A stretch of 64,000 nt of DNA. Origin: Desulfobulbaceae bacterium. Lineage in GTDB: Bacteria > Desulfobacterota > Desulfobulbia > Desulfobulbales > Desulfocapsaceae. The translations under genes were made by a program, and so were the position numbers. This document shows, in pieces, positions 1 through 9,152 of the stretch. The notes under the pieces were generated by a model. The model saw only the letters and a program-made list of their open reading frames with translations, ran no database searches and was not told the DNA's origin. Numbering within the stretch: position 1 is the first letter of the stretch; every line of letters starts with the position of its first letter. Where the stretch lies: the NCBI GenBank assembly GCA_003249645.1, contig QKIH01000053.1, forward strand, positions 1-64,000, read 5' to 3'.

Positions 1-36
1 AAGCTTAGACCCTTTTGAAATTGAATTTTGTTTTTA

Positions 37-107
37 GGCATAATCTTTCTCCTTTGGTTTTTAGGAGGATTATGCCATGGCTTGGGTGTCATATAGTGAG
101 CACCCAA
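37..107. other. Two consecutive hairpins (37-76 and 82-107) in non-coding DNA
   Basis: GGCATAATC(37-45)/GATTATGCC(68-76) with inner CTCCT/AGGAG; TTGGGTG(82-88)/CACCCAA(101-107). Confidence 0.5.
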
Positions 108-312
108 TTTAAAAACTGAGTTTTAGTGGTAACCAGAAATAAAAATGATGCGCGTTTATATTTGGTGTTGGAAGGTGAAATACAGCCATTCTTCGCATGG
201 AGGGTTGACGGATAAAGACTGGAGACCTACCTTGATAAACATCAAAGAGGAGGGAGAAATCTGATTCTAAGATTTCTCAGGAACAGGTCTTTAGTTATTG
301 AGTACGTTGAAT

Positions 313-1242
313 ATGAGTTACTACGATGTTCTTGGTGTGGCAAAAAACGCCTCAGCAACGGATATTAAAAAAGCATACCGTAAGCTTGCCTTGAAATATC
401 ATCCCGATAAGAATAATGGGGATAAGGAAGCTGAAAAGAAATTTAAAGAGATCAGTGAAGCGTATGCCGTCTTGTCGGACCCTGAGAAAAAAGAGCAGTA
501 TGACAGATATGGTTCGACTAATTTTCATCAGCGATATTCACAGGAAGATATCTTCAGAAATTTTGATATAAACGAGATTTTCAGACAATTCTCCGGTGGA
601 AGTGGTGGGCAAAGGCGTACTACCTTTCATTCAAGTGCAGGCGGCGGTTCTCCTTTTGATACAATATTCGGGCAGCAGATGGGCGGTGGATGCCAGGGTG
701 GATGCCGTCAACCGACAAAAGGCCAGGATCTTACTTATCAGCTGACCGTCAGCCTCGAAGATATCCTTAATGGTGTCGAGAGGAATATTTCACTTCGCAC
801 AAACGGCATCAACAAAAACGTTTCAGTTAAGGTGCCAAAGGGTATTGAGGAAGGAAAAAGGCTGCGTTTGAAAGAAAAAGGTGCGGCTTCACCCGATGGC
901 GGGCCAGCAGGTGATCTTTATCTGAAAATACAGATTTCACCGCATGAGCAGTACCAAAGAGATGGTGATGATCTCATCTATGAGAAAAAAATACCGTATT
1001 CGCAAATCTGCCTCGGCTGCAAGGTGGAAGTTGAGACCATAGAAAAGAAGAAATTCATGGTTTCCGTACCACCTGGAACAAACGGGGAATCAAAGCTGCG
1101 TCTGAAAGGTCATGGTTTGCCGAGAGGGCCGATGGGCGATGACAGGGGCGATATGTTTGTAAAGCTCGGCGTTGATGTCCCGCAGACACTTACAGATGAG
1201 CAGAAAGAATTGGTGGAAAAGCTGGCTGAATTAGGTTTGTAG
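313..1242 (+). CDS. DnaJ/CbpA-type J-domain co-chaperone
   Basis: J domain with HPD motif ([12 protein letters not shown]...KYHPDKN) and DnaJ C-terminal substrate-binding domain; no canonical Cys-rich zinc domain. ORF opens at TTG 298; ATG 313 is a more likely start. Confidence 0.93.
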   Translation: MSYYDVLGVAKNASATDIKKAYRKLALKYHPDKNNGDKEAEKKFKEISEAYAVLSDPEKKEQYDRYGSTNFHQRYSQEDIFRNFDINEIFRQFSGGSGGQRRTTFHSSAGGGSPFDTIFGQQMGGGCQGGCRQPTKGQDLTYQLTVSLEDILNGVERNISLRTNGINKNVSVKVPKGIEEGKRLRLKEKGAASPDGGPAGDLYLKIQISPHEQYQRDGDDLIYEKKIPYSQICLGCKVEVETIEKKKFMVSVPPGTNGESKLRLKGHGLPRGPMGDDRGDMFVKLGVDVPQTLTDEQKELVEKLAELGL

Positions 1243-1270
1243 AAAAACAGCTGAAGATAACAGAAAAAAA

Positions 1271-1305
1271 GCCCCCAAACGGTTAAAGGTTTGGGGGCTT
1301 TTTTT
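1271..1305. terminator. Bidirectional intrinsic terminator between dnaJ and leuD
   Basis: Perfect 10-bp stem GCCCCCAAAC/GTTTGGGGGC flanked by A-run and T-run. Confidence 0.9.
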
Positions 1306-1306
1306 A

Positions 1307-1837
1307 TTAGTATTTAGCCTCTGCGTACGCCAACCAACCGCCTGCTGAGACAAGTTCCTTGTCAAAAGGATTAAGTGTAAAAACAAATGTTGCATCTGCC
1401 TGAGCAGCATCGTCAGAACTGACGATGACAATTCCTTCTTCAATTTTCACATCAATGGAAAGATTGCCTTTCATGCTGAATATGGCATCGATATCCTCTT
1501 TTGCCAATTCCATTGCCAGGATACCGCAGTTGAACATATTTTGTCTGAAAATTCTGGCAAAGCTTTCACCGATTACCACATTGATGTCATTTACCTCAAA
1601 CACCCATACTGCATGTTCACGGGAAGAGCCGCAGCCGAAGTTGCCGCGTGTGACAACTACTTTTGCGTTTGCCAGTTTGTCCGATTCAGGTGAAAAACCA
1701 TCAAGCAGCAGATCTTCAAGAAGATGCGGCTTGAGTGCCATTTTAGTGATTTCGGTCAGGTATTTCGCCGGAATGATTTCATCTGTATTGATATCGCTTC
1801 TATCAAGTAAAATTGCTGGTCCGCCAAATTTGTTCAT
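1307..1837 (-). CDS. leuD: 3-isopropylmalate dehydratase small subunit
   Basis: LeuD-type sequence (NTDEIIPAKYL, GNFGCGSSREHA, FARIFRQNMFNCG). Confidence 0.95.
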   Translation of the reverse strand: MNKFGGPAILLDRSDINTDEIIPAKYLTEITKMALKPHLLEDLLLDGFSPESDKLANAKVVVTRGNFGCGSSREHAVWVFEVNDINVVIGESFARIFRQNMFNCGILAMELAKEDIDAIFSMKGNLSIDVKIEEGIVIVSSDDAAQADATFVFTLNPFDKELVSAGGWLAYAEAKY

Positions 1838-1848
1838 TGATCAATCCT

Positions 1849-3135
1849 TTAGTTGAGATACTTACGAGGGTCGGTAATAACACCAGCTACAGCAGCAGCA
1901 GCGGCACTGTATGGGCTCATGAGATGAACCATTCCGCCTTTACCCATACGTCCGTTAAAGTTCCTGTTGGTTGTAGAGGCACAAACCTCATTTTCAGCAA
2001 GAACACCGGAACTCATGCCGAGGCATGCACCGCATGTGGGATTGAGTACGCAAAAACCTGCGTCCATGAATATTTTTATGATTCCCTCTTCAAGCGCCAT
2101 GGAATAAATCAGCGGGGTGGCCGGAGTCACAACGCCGCGAACGCCTTTGGCAACTTTTTTGCCTGCAAGAATTTCTGCACAGGCGCGAAGATCTTCGATT
2201 CGACCGTTGGTGCAGCTGCCGATGTAAATCTGGTCCACAGGTGTACCTTCCATCTCCTGAATATCTTTCACGTTATCAGGCTTGAATCCGAAGGTTACCT
2301 GCGGATTCAGGCTGTTTACATCGATATCCAGCACCTGGGCGTATTGGGCATCCGGGTCTGAGTGCCATTTTGCAAAATCTTCTACAGCTGCGTCGATGGT
2401 GGGGTATTGATCCTGAATAAAAGGCCAGAGATACTCTGCAGTAACTCTGTCTGGCAGACAGATACCGCTTGTTCCCCCTGCTTCAACTGCCATATTGCAA
2501 AGGGTCATTCTTGCTGCCATATTCATCGAATCGACAACTTCTCCGCAGAATTCGATAACTTTATCGGTGGCACCATTAACAGTAAGTTTTTTAATGATTG
2601 CAAGGATAACGTCTTTTGCAGTAACACCTTTTGCTAGTTTTCCGGTGACGTTGACCTTGATTGTCTGAGGCTTCCTGAAGGAGCAGACACCTTTATAAAT
2701 ACCGACCTGCAGGTCGGTTGTGCCTACACCTGCTGCAAATGTACCGAAAGCACCGTGAGTACAGGTGTGGGAGTCTCCCATTATAATGGTGTAGCCCGGT
2801 CGGACAAAACCTTTCTCGGGAAACAGTGCATGGCAGACACCGTTTTGGCCAACATCAAAAAAATCTGTAATATTATGACGTTTTGCCCAGTCGCGCATGA
2901 TTTTTCCCTGCATCGCTGTTTTGGAATCTTTTGCAGGTGTTACGTGGTCGATTACGGCTTTGATCTTTGTTGGGTCAAAAACCTTGTCTTTCCCTTTTTC
3001 AACCAGATCCATAATGGCGATTGGAGTAGTAATTTCGTGGCACATGACAACGTCAAGATCCAGAATCATGTTGTCCGGACTTGGCTGGTCTCTTAAATGT
3101 GCATCAAATATCTTTTCTGCTATGGTTTTTCCCAT
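1849..3135 (-). CDS. leuC: 3-isopropylmalate dehydratase large subunit
   Basis: Aconitase-family motifs (GDSHTCTHGAFG, IGSCTNGRIEDLR, NPTCGACLG). Confidence 0.96.
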   Translation of the reverse strand: MGKTIAEKIFDAHLRDQPSPDNMILDLDVVMCHEITTPIAIMDLVEKGKDKVFDPTKIKAVIDHVTPAKDSKTAMQGKIMRDWAKRHNITDFFDVGQNGVCHALFPEKGFVRPGYTIIMGDSHTCTHGAFGTFAAGVGTTDLQVGIYKGVCSFRKPQTIKVNVTGKLAKGVTAKDVILAIIKKLTVNGATDKVIEFCGEVVDSMNMAARMTLCNMAVEAGGTSGICLPDRVTAEYLWPFIQDQYPTIDAAVEDFAKWHSDPDAQYAQVLDIDVNSLNPQVTFGFKPDNVKDIQEMEGTPVDQIYIGSCTNGRIEDLRACAEILAGKKVAKGVRGVVTPATPLIYSMALEEGIIKIFMDAGFCVLNPTCGACLGMSSGVLAENEVCASTTNRNFNGRMGKGGMVHLMSPYSAAAAAVAGVITDPRKYLN

Positions 3136-3278
3136 GAAGTAAACTCCTTAAAAAGAAATAGCCTTTATTGAATATACAAAAAATGTATGGTCGCATATTA
3201 AATGAGGGCTGAATATACCTAAATCGATGCTGTTTTGCCAGATTAAAGATCTTTTGGCGTTGTCTCCGTTTAGAGCTA

Positions 3279-3295
3279 TGGTTCAATTTGAACCA
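3279..3295. promoter_or_regulatory. Perfect palindrome TGGTTCAA-T-TTGAACCA upstream of leuC
   Basis: Read directly; lies about 145 bp upstream of the leuC start in the leuC/csp divergent region. Confidence 0.4.
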
Positions 3296-3364
3296 GAAAA
3301 TGGAAATTAATCATACTATAATTGATAACATCCCGTTTTTTGGTTTGAAATTATATGAAATTTC

Positions 3365-3393
3365 TTGACGACGGTTTTTTTTTTTTGATAGAC
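3365..3393 (+). promoter_or_regulatory. Candidate csp promoter with T12 homopolymer in the spacer
   Basis: TTGACG(3365-3370), T12 tract(3375-3386), GATAGA/ATAGAC as a weak -10. Confidence 0.35.
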
Positions 3394-3494
3394 TTTTATT
3401 GAAGTCATTAATTCGAAAGAAAAAATGATATCAGGGGAGGGAATTAAGTGCCTAATCAGTTTAGCAATTGTTAATTTACTGGAGGAATTTACGA

Positions 3495-3710
3495 ATGTCG
3501 GATCGTGTGAAGGGTAAAGTAAAGTGGTTTAATGCGAGTAAAGGTTACGGATTTCTTGAAAGACCCGATGGAGATTCAGATGTGTTTGTCCATTTCAGTG
3601 CTATCCAGGGAGAAGGGTTCCGCAGCCTTGAAGAAGGTGAGCCTGTAGAATTTACAATCGCTAAAACTGATAAAGGTTTACAGGCAGAAGATGTTGTAAA
3701 AATAAGCTGA
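3495..3710 (+). CDS. Cold-shock domain protein
   Basis: [34 protein letters not shown] ggagga upstream of ATG 3495. Confidence 0.96.
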   Translation: MSDRVKGKVKWFNASKGYGFLERPDGDSDVFVHFSAIQGEGFRSLEEGEPVEFTIAKTDKGLQAEDVVKIS

Positions 3711-3732
3711 AAAAAATCTTTTTTCTATTTAT

Positions 3733-3777
3733 ATCCCCAGCAGACCAAATGTATGGTGCTTGCTGGGGATTTTTTTT
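3733..3777 (+). terminator. Intrinsic terminator after csp
   Basis: ATCCCCAGCA/TGCTGGGGAT stem followed by T-run. Confidence 0.9.
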
Positions 3778-3791
3778 AGGGGTAAGAGCAG

Positions 3792-4274
3792 GTGGAAGTA
3801 ATCAGAATAGAGAGCGGCAGTCTTGAGGAGACCGAAAAAATAGCGGTCTTACTGGCAACACTCGTTGATTGCGGTGATGTTATATGTCTTAATGGTGATC
3901 TTGGGGCAGGCAAGACAACTTTCACGCAGCAATTTGCCAAAGGCCTCGGTGTAAGCAAAAAAGAATATGTAACCAGCCCGTCTTTTGCCATCATGCATGA
4001 ATACTCATGCAGAATTCCTTTATATCATTTTGATTTTTATCGTTTGGGGTCAAGCGACGAAATTGTTGAACTTGGCTTTGAAGATTTTTTTTACGGTAAT
4101 GGCGTCTGTGTTCTAGAGTGGTCCGATATGATCAGGGAGTTTCTGCCTGAAGATCGACTGGAAATCTTAATAGAATATCAGGCGGAATTCAGTAGAGTGT
4201 TCAGCTTTTCCTGTTATGGAGAACTTTGGCCTGACCGGATGGGCAAGATAGTTGATGCAATGAAAAGCAGGTAA
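3792..4274 (+). CDS. tsaE: tRNA t6A biosynthesis ATPase TsaE
   Basis: Walker A GDLGAGKTTFTQ, TSPSFAIMHEY, YHFDFYRL, LEWSDMI; GTG start. Confidence 0.93.
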   Translation: MEVIRIESGSLEETEKIAVLLATLVDCGDVICLNGDLGAGKTTFTQQFAKGLGVSKKEYVTSPSFAIMHEYSCRIPLYHFDFYRLGSSDEIVELGFEDFFYGNGVCVLEWSDMIREFLPEDRLEILIEYQAEFSRVFSFSCYGELWPDRMGKIVDAMKSR

Positions 4275-4277
4275 ATT

Positions 4278-5474
4278 ATGGATGTTTTTGTTGCCAGGCA
4301 ACCTATCTTCAATAAAAAGAAGGAAATTTTCGCATACGAATTGCTTTTCCGTTCAGGGATGTCTAATGCCTTTCCGGATATTGATGGGAGTAAAGCCACA
4401 ACAAGTTTACTTTCTTCTTCATTTTTCACCAGTGGTATAGAACGAATTTCAGGTAAAAAACGATCGTTTATTAATTTTAACGAACAGCTTCTTTTAAACG
4501 GTTACCCGCTTATGTTTCCCCAGGGCAGTATTGTTGTAGAAATTCTGGAGACTGTTCTGCCGACTGAAGATGTGGTTAGAGCGGTTGCTGAGTTGAAAGA
4601 GGCTGGCTACACCATTGCGCTTGATGATTTTATCTATGAAAAACAGTTTGATTGTCTGATCGAACTAGCCGATATTATAAAGATTGACTTTCTTATGCAG
4701 GACAGAGAGAAAGTTAGGGGGATGGCCAGTGAATTGAAAAAATTCCGCTGCAGGCTGCTTGCAGAGAAAATTGAAACGTATGAAGATTTTGCCTTGGCAT
4801 CTGCAATGGGATTTGATTACTTTCAGGGATATTTCTTTGCAAAGCCTGAAGTGCTGAAGAATAAAGAAATTACCGCAAATAGCATGGCTTTATTCAAACT
4901 GCTCGATGAGGTTAATCGTGATAATCCCGACACAAAAAAAATAGAAGGACTCCTTCAGCAAGACGTATCAACTTCATTCAAGCTACTGAGTTATCTTAAT
5001 TCAGCTCATTTTTACAGGCTTCAGCCGGTTTCATCGATACGACAGGCCATGGCCTTTCTTGGCGCCAGAGGATTGCAGAAATTTGTTTCATTGGTAGTTA
5101 TCGGACAGATATCGTCTGAAAAACCCGGTGAACTGATACGCACGTCTATTCTCCGCGCTCGTTTTCTCGAACAGATCGGTGCACTTGCAAAAACAAATTC
5201 AGGAGAACTGTTTATTCTTGGTCTGTTCAGTCTGCTCGATGCGATGCTTGACAGAGAAATGACAGATCTGCTTAGCATCATCCCGTTAAGCGACAAGGTG
5301 ATTGCTGCACTCGGTTATGGTCGTGGGGAGTATTTCCCGTATCTTGAGATCGCCAGGTTTTATGAAGCAGGAGATTGGAAACAGTTTGAAACAAGCCTTG
5401 AAACGCTGCACATTTCTTCCGAGGTAGTTGTTGACGCCTATCTCGATGCCATCGTCTGGGCAGAAAGTTTTTAA
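4278..5474 (+). CDS. EAL (degenerate) + HDOD domain signalling protein (YuxH-like)
   Basis: VARQPIFNKKKEIFAYELLFR N-terminus; EIL in place of EAL; C-terminal HDOD region (LLSYLNSAHFYRL...SIRQAMAFLGARGLQKF). Confidence 0.88.
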   Translation: MDVFVARQPIFNKKKEIFAYELLFRSGMSNAFPDIDGSKATTSLLSSSFFTSGIERISGKKRSFINFNEQLLLNGYPLMFPQGSIVVEILETVLPTEDVVRAVAELKEAGYTIALDDFIYEKQFDCLIELADIIKIDFLMQDREKVRGMASELKKFRCRLLAEKIETYEDFALASAMGFDYFQGYFFAKPEVLKNKEITANSMALFKLLDEVNRDNPDTKKIEGLLQQDVSTSFKLLSYLNSAHFYRLQPVSSIRQAMAFLGARGLQKFVSLVVIGQISSEKPGELIRTSILRARFLEQIGALAKTNSGELFILGLFSLLDAMLDREMTDLLSIIPLSDKVIAALGYGRGEYFPYLEIARFYEAGDWKQFETSLETLHISSEVVVDAYLDAIVWAESF

Positions 5475-5529
5475 GGGCTTTGCCGATCATCTCTTTTCGA
5501 GTATATAAATTCTGTAGCCTATAAATTCT

Positions 5530-5567
5530 GCTGCTTTTTCTACTATCAGGGAAAGCGGCTTTTTTTT
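5530..5567 (+). terminator. Intrinsic terminator after the EAL/HDOD gene
   Basis: GCTGCTTT/AAAGCGGC (one G-T wobble) followed by T8. Confidence 0.65.
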
Positions 5568-5603
5568 CGTAGTTCGAGTTCTTAAGCAGAAGGATTGAGA
5601 TAG

Positions 5604-7355
5604 ATGATGGAAAAAAGAAGTATTGTTTTTAATGATTGTTTTAAAAGATTTACCACTGATCAGGATAAGGCTGTTCAGCCTGAAGATACTCTGAAATATT
5701 TTTATCAGCAGGTAAAATCACTCAATATAAAATTTCTTAATGAAGTAAAAAGAATTGATACAGGAAGACTGGATATCCCTGTTTTTTTCAGTGTCTGCGG
5801 TGAAGATGTTACCAAACTGACAGGAACAAAGAAACAGATGGGTAAAGGTGCATCCCCGATACAGGCTGAGGCATCAGCCTGTATGGAGCTTGCTGAAAGA
5901 TTTTCATTCTTTTCGTTCAAGGAAAACCCGGAAAATTTTATTGAGGGTGACTACGAAGAAATGAGACAGGCAGGTTATCCGGTAATGCCCGTGTCGTTTC
6001 TTCTGACTTCTGTTCATGATGACACAACCAGTGAAAACCTTGTTGAACAACTGCTCAGTAACATTCCGATGCAGTGGACATGGGGAACTAATATCACAAC
6101 CGGAGAGGATGTTCTCATCCCATTTTCATGGTTCTATGCCATTAATGAATTCAATGGACCATCGGCTGGAAACACTATTGAAGAGGCAGCACTTCAGGGA
6201 ATTTGTGAAGTGGTCGAAAGACATGTCTGTTCAGTGATTAACAGAGAAAAGATCGAAACTGCCCGAATTGATCTAGACAGCTTCAGCGATGAAGTCTCAA
6301 AAGATCTTGTAGCAAAGTTCAGAAAGCATAATATCGAACTGTATGCGAATGATTTTTCTTTAAATACAGGGATCTGTACTATCGGTGCACTTGCTATTGA
6401 CCGCTCAACCTTTCCTGTAAAAAGCGAAATCGTCTATACCGCCGGAACCACTCCTGATCCTGAAAAAGCATTTATCAGAGCAGTCACAGAAATAGCACAG
6501 CTTGCAGGCGATTTTCATACAGAATCAAATTATGTGGCCTCAGGTCTGCCGAAGCCGCTTTCAATGGACGAAATGGTTTACATGGTAAAAAATTCCAAGC
6601 AGACTGTAGCTGATAACCTCATCAATTTATCTGACAATAATTTCAAAACCGAAGTTGAAAATTGTGTTGCTGCCCTGAAAAACATCGGTATGGAAGTATT
6701 TATGCTCAATGCAACACATCCGGAATTGAATATTCCAGTCATGTATACAATTATTCCCGGGGCGCATTTCAGAGAGCGTTCGATGATAAAAAATGCAGGC
6801 CTTTTTGCCGCAAAACTTGCCGTTGAACGAATCGAACATCCAATGCTGCTTGAAGAAAAACTCGCCCATTTCGAACAGCTTTTGCCTGCTGCATATTACG
6901 TCGAATTTTATCGCGGTAGAAACCTCTACAATCTTGGTCTTGCAGAAGAAGCTCTGCCGTATTTTGACCGTGCTCTCGGGCTCAATCCCGAAGAAGAGGA
7001 CCTGCCATATATTTACTCCTATAAAGGCCATTGTTTACAGGCTGTTGAAGAATATGACAGCGCTATTGAAACGCTTGAGAAAGGTCTTGAATATGATGAT
7101 CAGCGGCCAGATATCTACAATATGCTTGGCGTCTGCTGTTTTAAAAAGGCTGATTATGCCAAAGCCATCGAGCATTTTGAGATGGCCGTTCATCTTAATC
7201 CGTCATCCGCAATGGATTATGCAAATTTAGGTGTCAACCATAACAGGCTCGGTAATAAAGATAAGGCTGTTCATTTTTTCACAATTGCCCTGACACTTGA
7301 TCCGGAGCTCGATTTCGTCAAGGATCAGTTACGTCAACTCACCGGAGAAAAATAG
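5604..7355 (+). CDS. YcaO-domain ATP-dependent protein with C-terminal TPR repeats
   Basis: YcaO motifs SPIQAEASACMELAERF, SAGNTIEEAALQGICEVVERH, KAFIRAVTEIAQ; C-terminal TPR units (GLAEEALPYFDRALGLNPEE..., ADYAKAIEHFEMAVHLNPSS). Confidence 0.9.
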   Translation: MMEKRSIVFNDCFKRFTTDQDKAVQPEDTLKYFYQQVKSLNIKFLNEVKRIDTGRLDIPVFFSVCGEDVTKLTGTKKQMGKGASPIQAEASACMELAERFSFFSFKENPENFIEGDYEEMRQAGYPVMPVSFLLTSVHDDTTSENLVEQLLSNIPMQWTWGTNITTGEDVLIPFSWFYAINEFNGPSAGNTIEEAALQGICEVVERHVCSVINREKIETARIDLDSFSDEVSKDLVAKFRKHNIELYANDFSLNTGICTIGALAIDRSTFPVKSEIVYTAGTTPDPEKAFIRAVTEIAQLAGDFHTESNYVASGLPKPLSMDEMVYMVKNSKQTVADNLINLSDNNFKTEVENCVAALKNIGMEVFMLNATHPELNIPVMYTIIPGAHFRERSMIKNAGLFAAKLAVERIEHPMLLEEKLAHFEQLLPAAYYVEFYRGRNLYNLGLAEEALPYFDRALGLNPEEEDLPYIYSYKGHCLQAVEEYDSAIETLEKGLEYDDQRPDIYNMLGVCCFKKADYAKAIEHFEMAVHLNPSSAMDYANLGVNHNRLGNKDKAVHFFTIALTLDPELDFVKDQLRQLTGEK

Positions 7356-7360
7356 CTGAC

Positions 7361-8113
7361 ATGTTGAAAAAAACGCTGTGTTTGTTTCTGATATTACAGG
7401 CCAGTACCTTCCTTGCGCTTGAAGCGTTAAGTAAGACACCTGAAGATCTGAAAGTTGAAGCACAGCGTTATTATTGGGGAAAAACAGCAAAACAGGATTA
7501 TAAGAAGGCCCTTGAACTCTATGAGCAGGCCGCAAGGCTTGGTGACCCGGAAGCACAGTTTATAGCCGGTGGAATGTATTATACCGGAAAGGGAACTGAA
7601 CCGGATCTGAAAAGAGCGTTCGAATTATTAACTGTTGCTGCTGAACAGGGGAAAAGCTCTCCTGAAGCGCAGTTTGCACTGGCCGAAATGTATATCAGCG
7701 GAACAGTAATCCCGCAAAATTTTGTCAAAGCACTGAACCTTTTCACTCTTTCTGCTGAAGCCGGTCTCAAAAATGCCCAAAACGAGCTCGGTTTTATGTA
7801 CTATGTCGGCAAAGGTGTCGAAAAGGATTTTAATAAGGCGTTTGAATGGTTTGAGAAAGCGGCTTATCAGGGGGATACTCTTGCCCAGTTCAATACCGGA
7901 ATGATTTGGTATATGGGGAACAGTGATAAAGGCGGAGATCTGGTCAAGGCATATGCATGGTTCAGTGTTGCGGCCGCAAAAGGGCATCAGGGTGCAACCA
8001 GATTTTTGGAGCACATAGGTCCTTTACTCACTGATGAAGAGATTTCTACAGCGCAGGAACTATCAAGTAAGATCTTTGACGAAATAGAATTTCCCGGCAA
8101 TAAGCAGCAATAA
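7361..8113 (+). CDS. Secreted Sel1-like repeat protein
   Basis: N-terminal signal peptide-like segment; Sel1 repeats (AARLGDPEAQFIAGGMYYTGKGTEPDLKRAFEL...). Confidence 0.88.
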   Translation: MLKKTLCLFLILQASTFLALEALSKTPEDLKVEAQRYYWGKTAKQDYKKALELYEQAARLGDPEAQFIAGGMYYTGKGTEPDLKRAFELLTVAAEQGKSSPEAQFALAEMYISGTVIPQNFVKALNLFTLSAEAGLKNAQNELGFMYYVGKGVEKDFNKAFEWFEKAAYQGDTLAQFNTGMIWYMGNSDKGGDLVKAYAWFSVAAAKGHQGATRFLEHIGPLLTDEEISTAQELSSKIFDEIEFPGNKQQ

Positions 8114-8135
8114 GCATTCTGTAAAATTGCTTTCT

Positions 8136-9152
8136 ATGGGTTTAATAAACGACAAAATCGCTGTTTTATATATTTCGCAACAGGGCCGGATTGTCGCTGA
8201 GCATTTAGCGCAAAAGATGGACTCTGTCAGGTTGATTGATGTTAAGGGCGATTTCATGAATCGTGTCGCTGATGCCTGGAAGCGCAGTAGTGCACTCATC
8301 TGTGTCATGGCTGCAGGAATTGTCGTAAGAGCAATTGCACCTTTGGTGAAAGATAAATATACAGACCCCTGTGTCGTCGTGGTTGATGAAAGTGCCCGCT
8401 TCTCAATTTCTTTATTGTCAGGGCATATTGGCGGGGGCAACCAGCTTGCTGAACATGTGGCCGATTGTCTCGGTTGTTCGCCGATAGTCACAACAGCCAG
8501 TGACAATTTCGGCCTCACTGCACTTGATCTCTGGTTGAAGCATAATTTCCTGTTAACGGAAGAAAGAGAATTGCTGACCAAAAAATCTGCAAAACTTAAT
8601 CGCGAAAAAAAACTTACGTGTTATATCGATATGCAGCATTCCGGTATGCTTCCGGATGACATCGTTAAAATCAAACATGTTAATAAAGCAGATATTGTTA
8701 TTACTCACGACGCTAAGAAAGTGAGGGACGATAAAAGCTGCCTTACTGCATGGCCGAAGACACTATTTCTCGGTGTCGGATGCAACCGGTATACGTCGGC
8801 AGCAGAGATTGACCAATGTTTCAGTGAGTTGTTGAGTAATTCGCATTTAAAGAAATCGTGGTTTAAAGGGATTGCATCAATTGATCTTAAAATAGACGAA
8901 ATCGGATTGGTCGAGTTTGCCAGAATGCTGGATTTACCGGTGTCTTTTTACAGTAAAATCAAACTGAACAGCGTTGAAGATGTTGCATACTCTGAAGCGG
9001 TTATGAAGGCTACCGGTGCAAAAGGCGTAGCCGAGCCGGCAGCAATTCTCATGGCATCGGGAAGGGAGCAAACGGGTGAGCTGCTTATAAAAAAACAGAA
9101 ATGGCCGAATGTGACAATGGCCGTATCACGTGAAATTCTCAGGTTAAAATAA
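8136..9152 (+). CDS. cbiG: Cobalt-precorrin-5A hydrolase CbiG
   Basis: CbiG N- and C-terminal motifs (GHIGGGNQLAEHVA, FLGVGCNRYTSAAEI, GAKGVAEPAAI); start inferred at ATG 8136. Confidence 0.92.
   Translation: MGLINDKIAVLYISQQGRIVAEHLAQKMDSVRLIDVKGDFMNRVADAWKRSSALICVMAAGIVVRAIAPLVKDKYTDPCVVVVDESARFSISLLSGHIGGGNQLAEHVADCLGCSPIVTTASDNFGLTALDLWLKHNFLLTEERELLTKKSAKLNREKKLTCYIDMQHSGMLPDDIVKIKHVNKADIVITHDAKKVRDDKSCLTAWPKTLFLGVGCNRYTSAAEIDQCFSELLSNSHLKKSWFKGIASIDLKIDEIGLVEFARMLDLPVSFYSKIKLNSVEDVAYSEAVMKATGAKGVAEPAAILMASGREQTGELLIKKQKWPNVTMAVSREILRLK

Noticed and set aside
1425-3142. Plus-strand ORFs (143, 182, 91, 113, 81 aa) opposite leuD/leuC
   Set aside because: They are antisense shadows of confidently assigned leuDC and have no recognisable domain
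6627-7230. 134-aa minus-strand and 145-aa plus-strand ORFs inside the YcaO gene
   Set aside because: Overlap a well-supported YcaO-TPR frame
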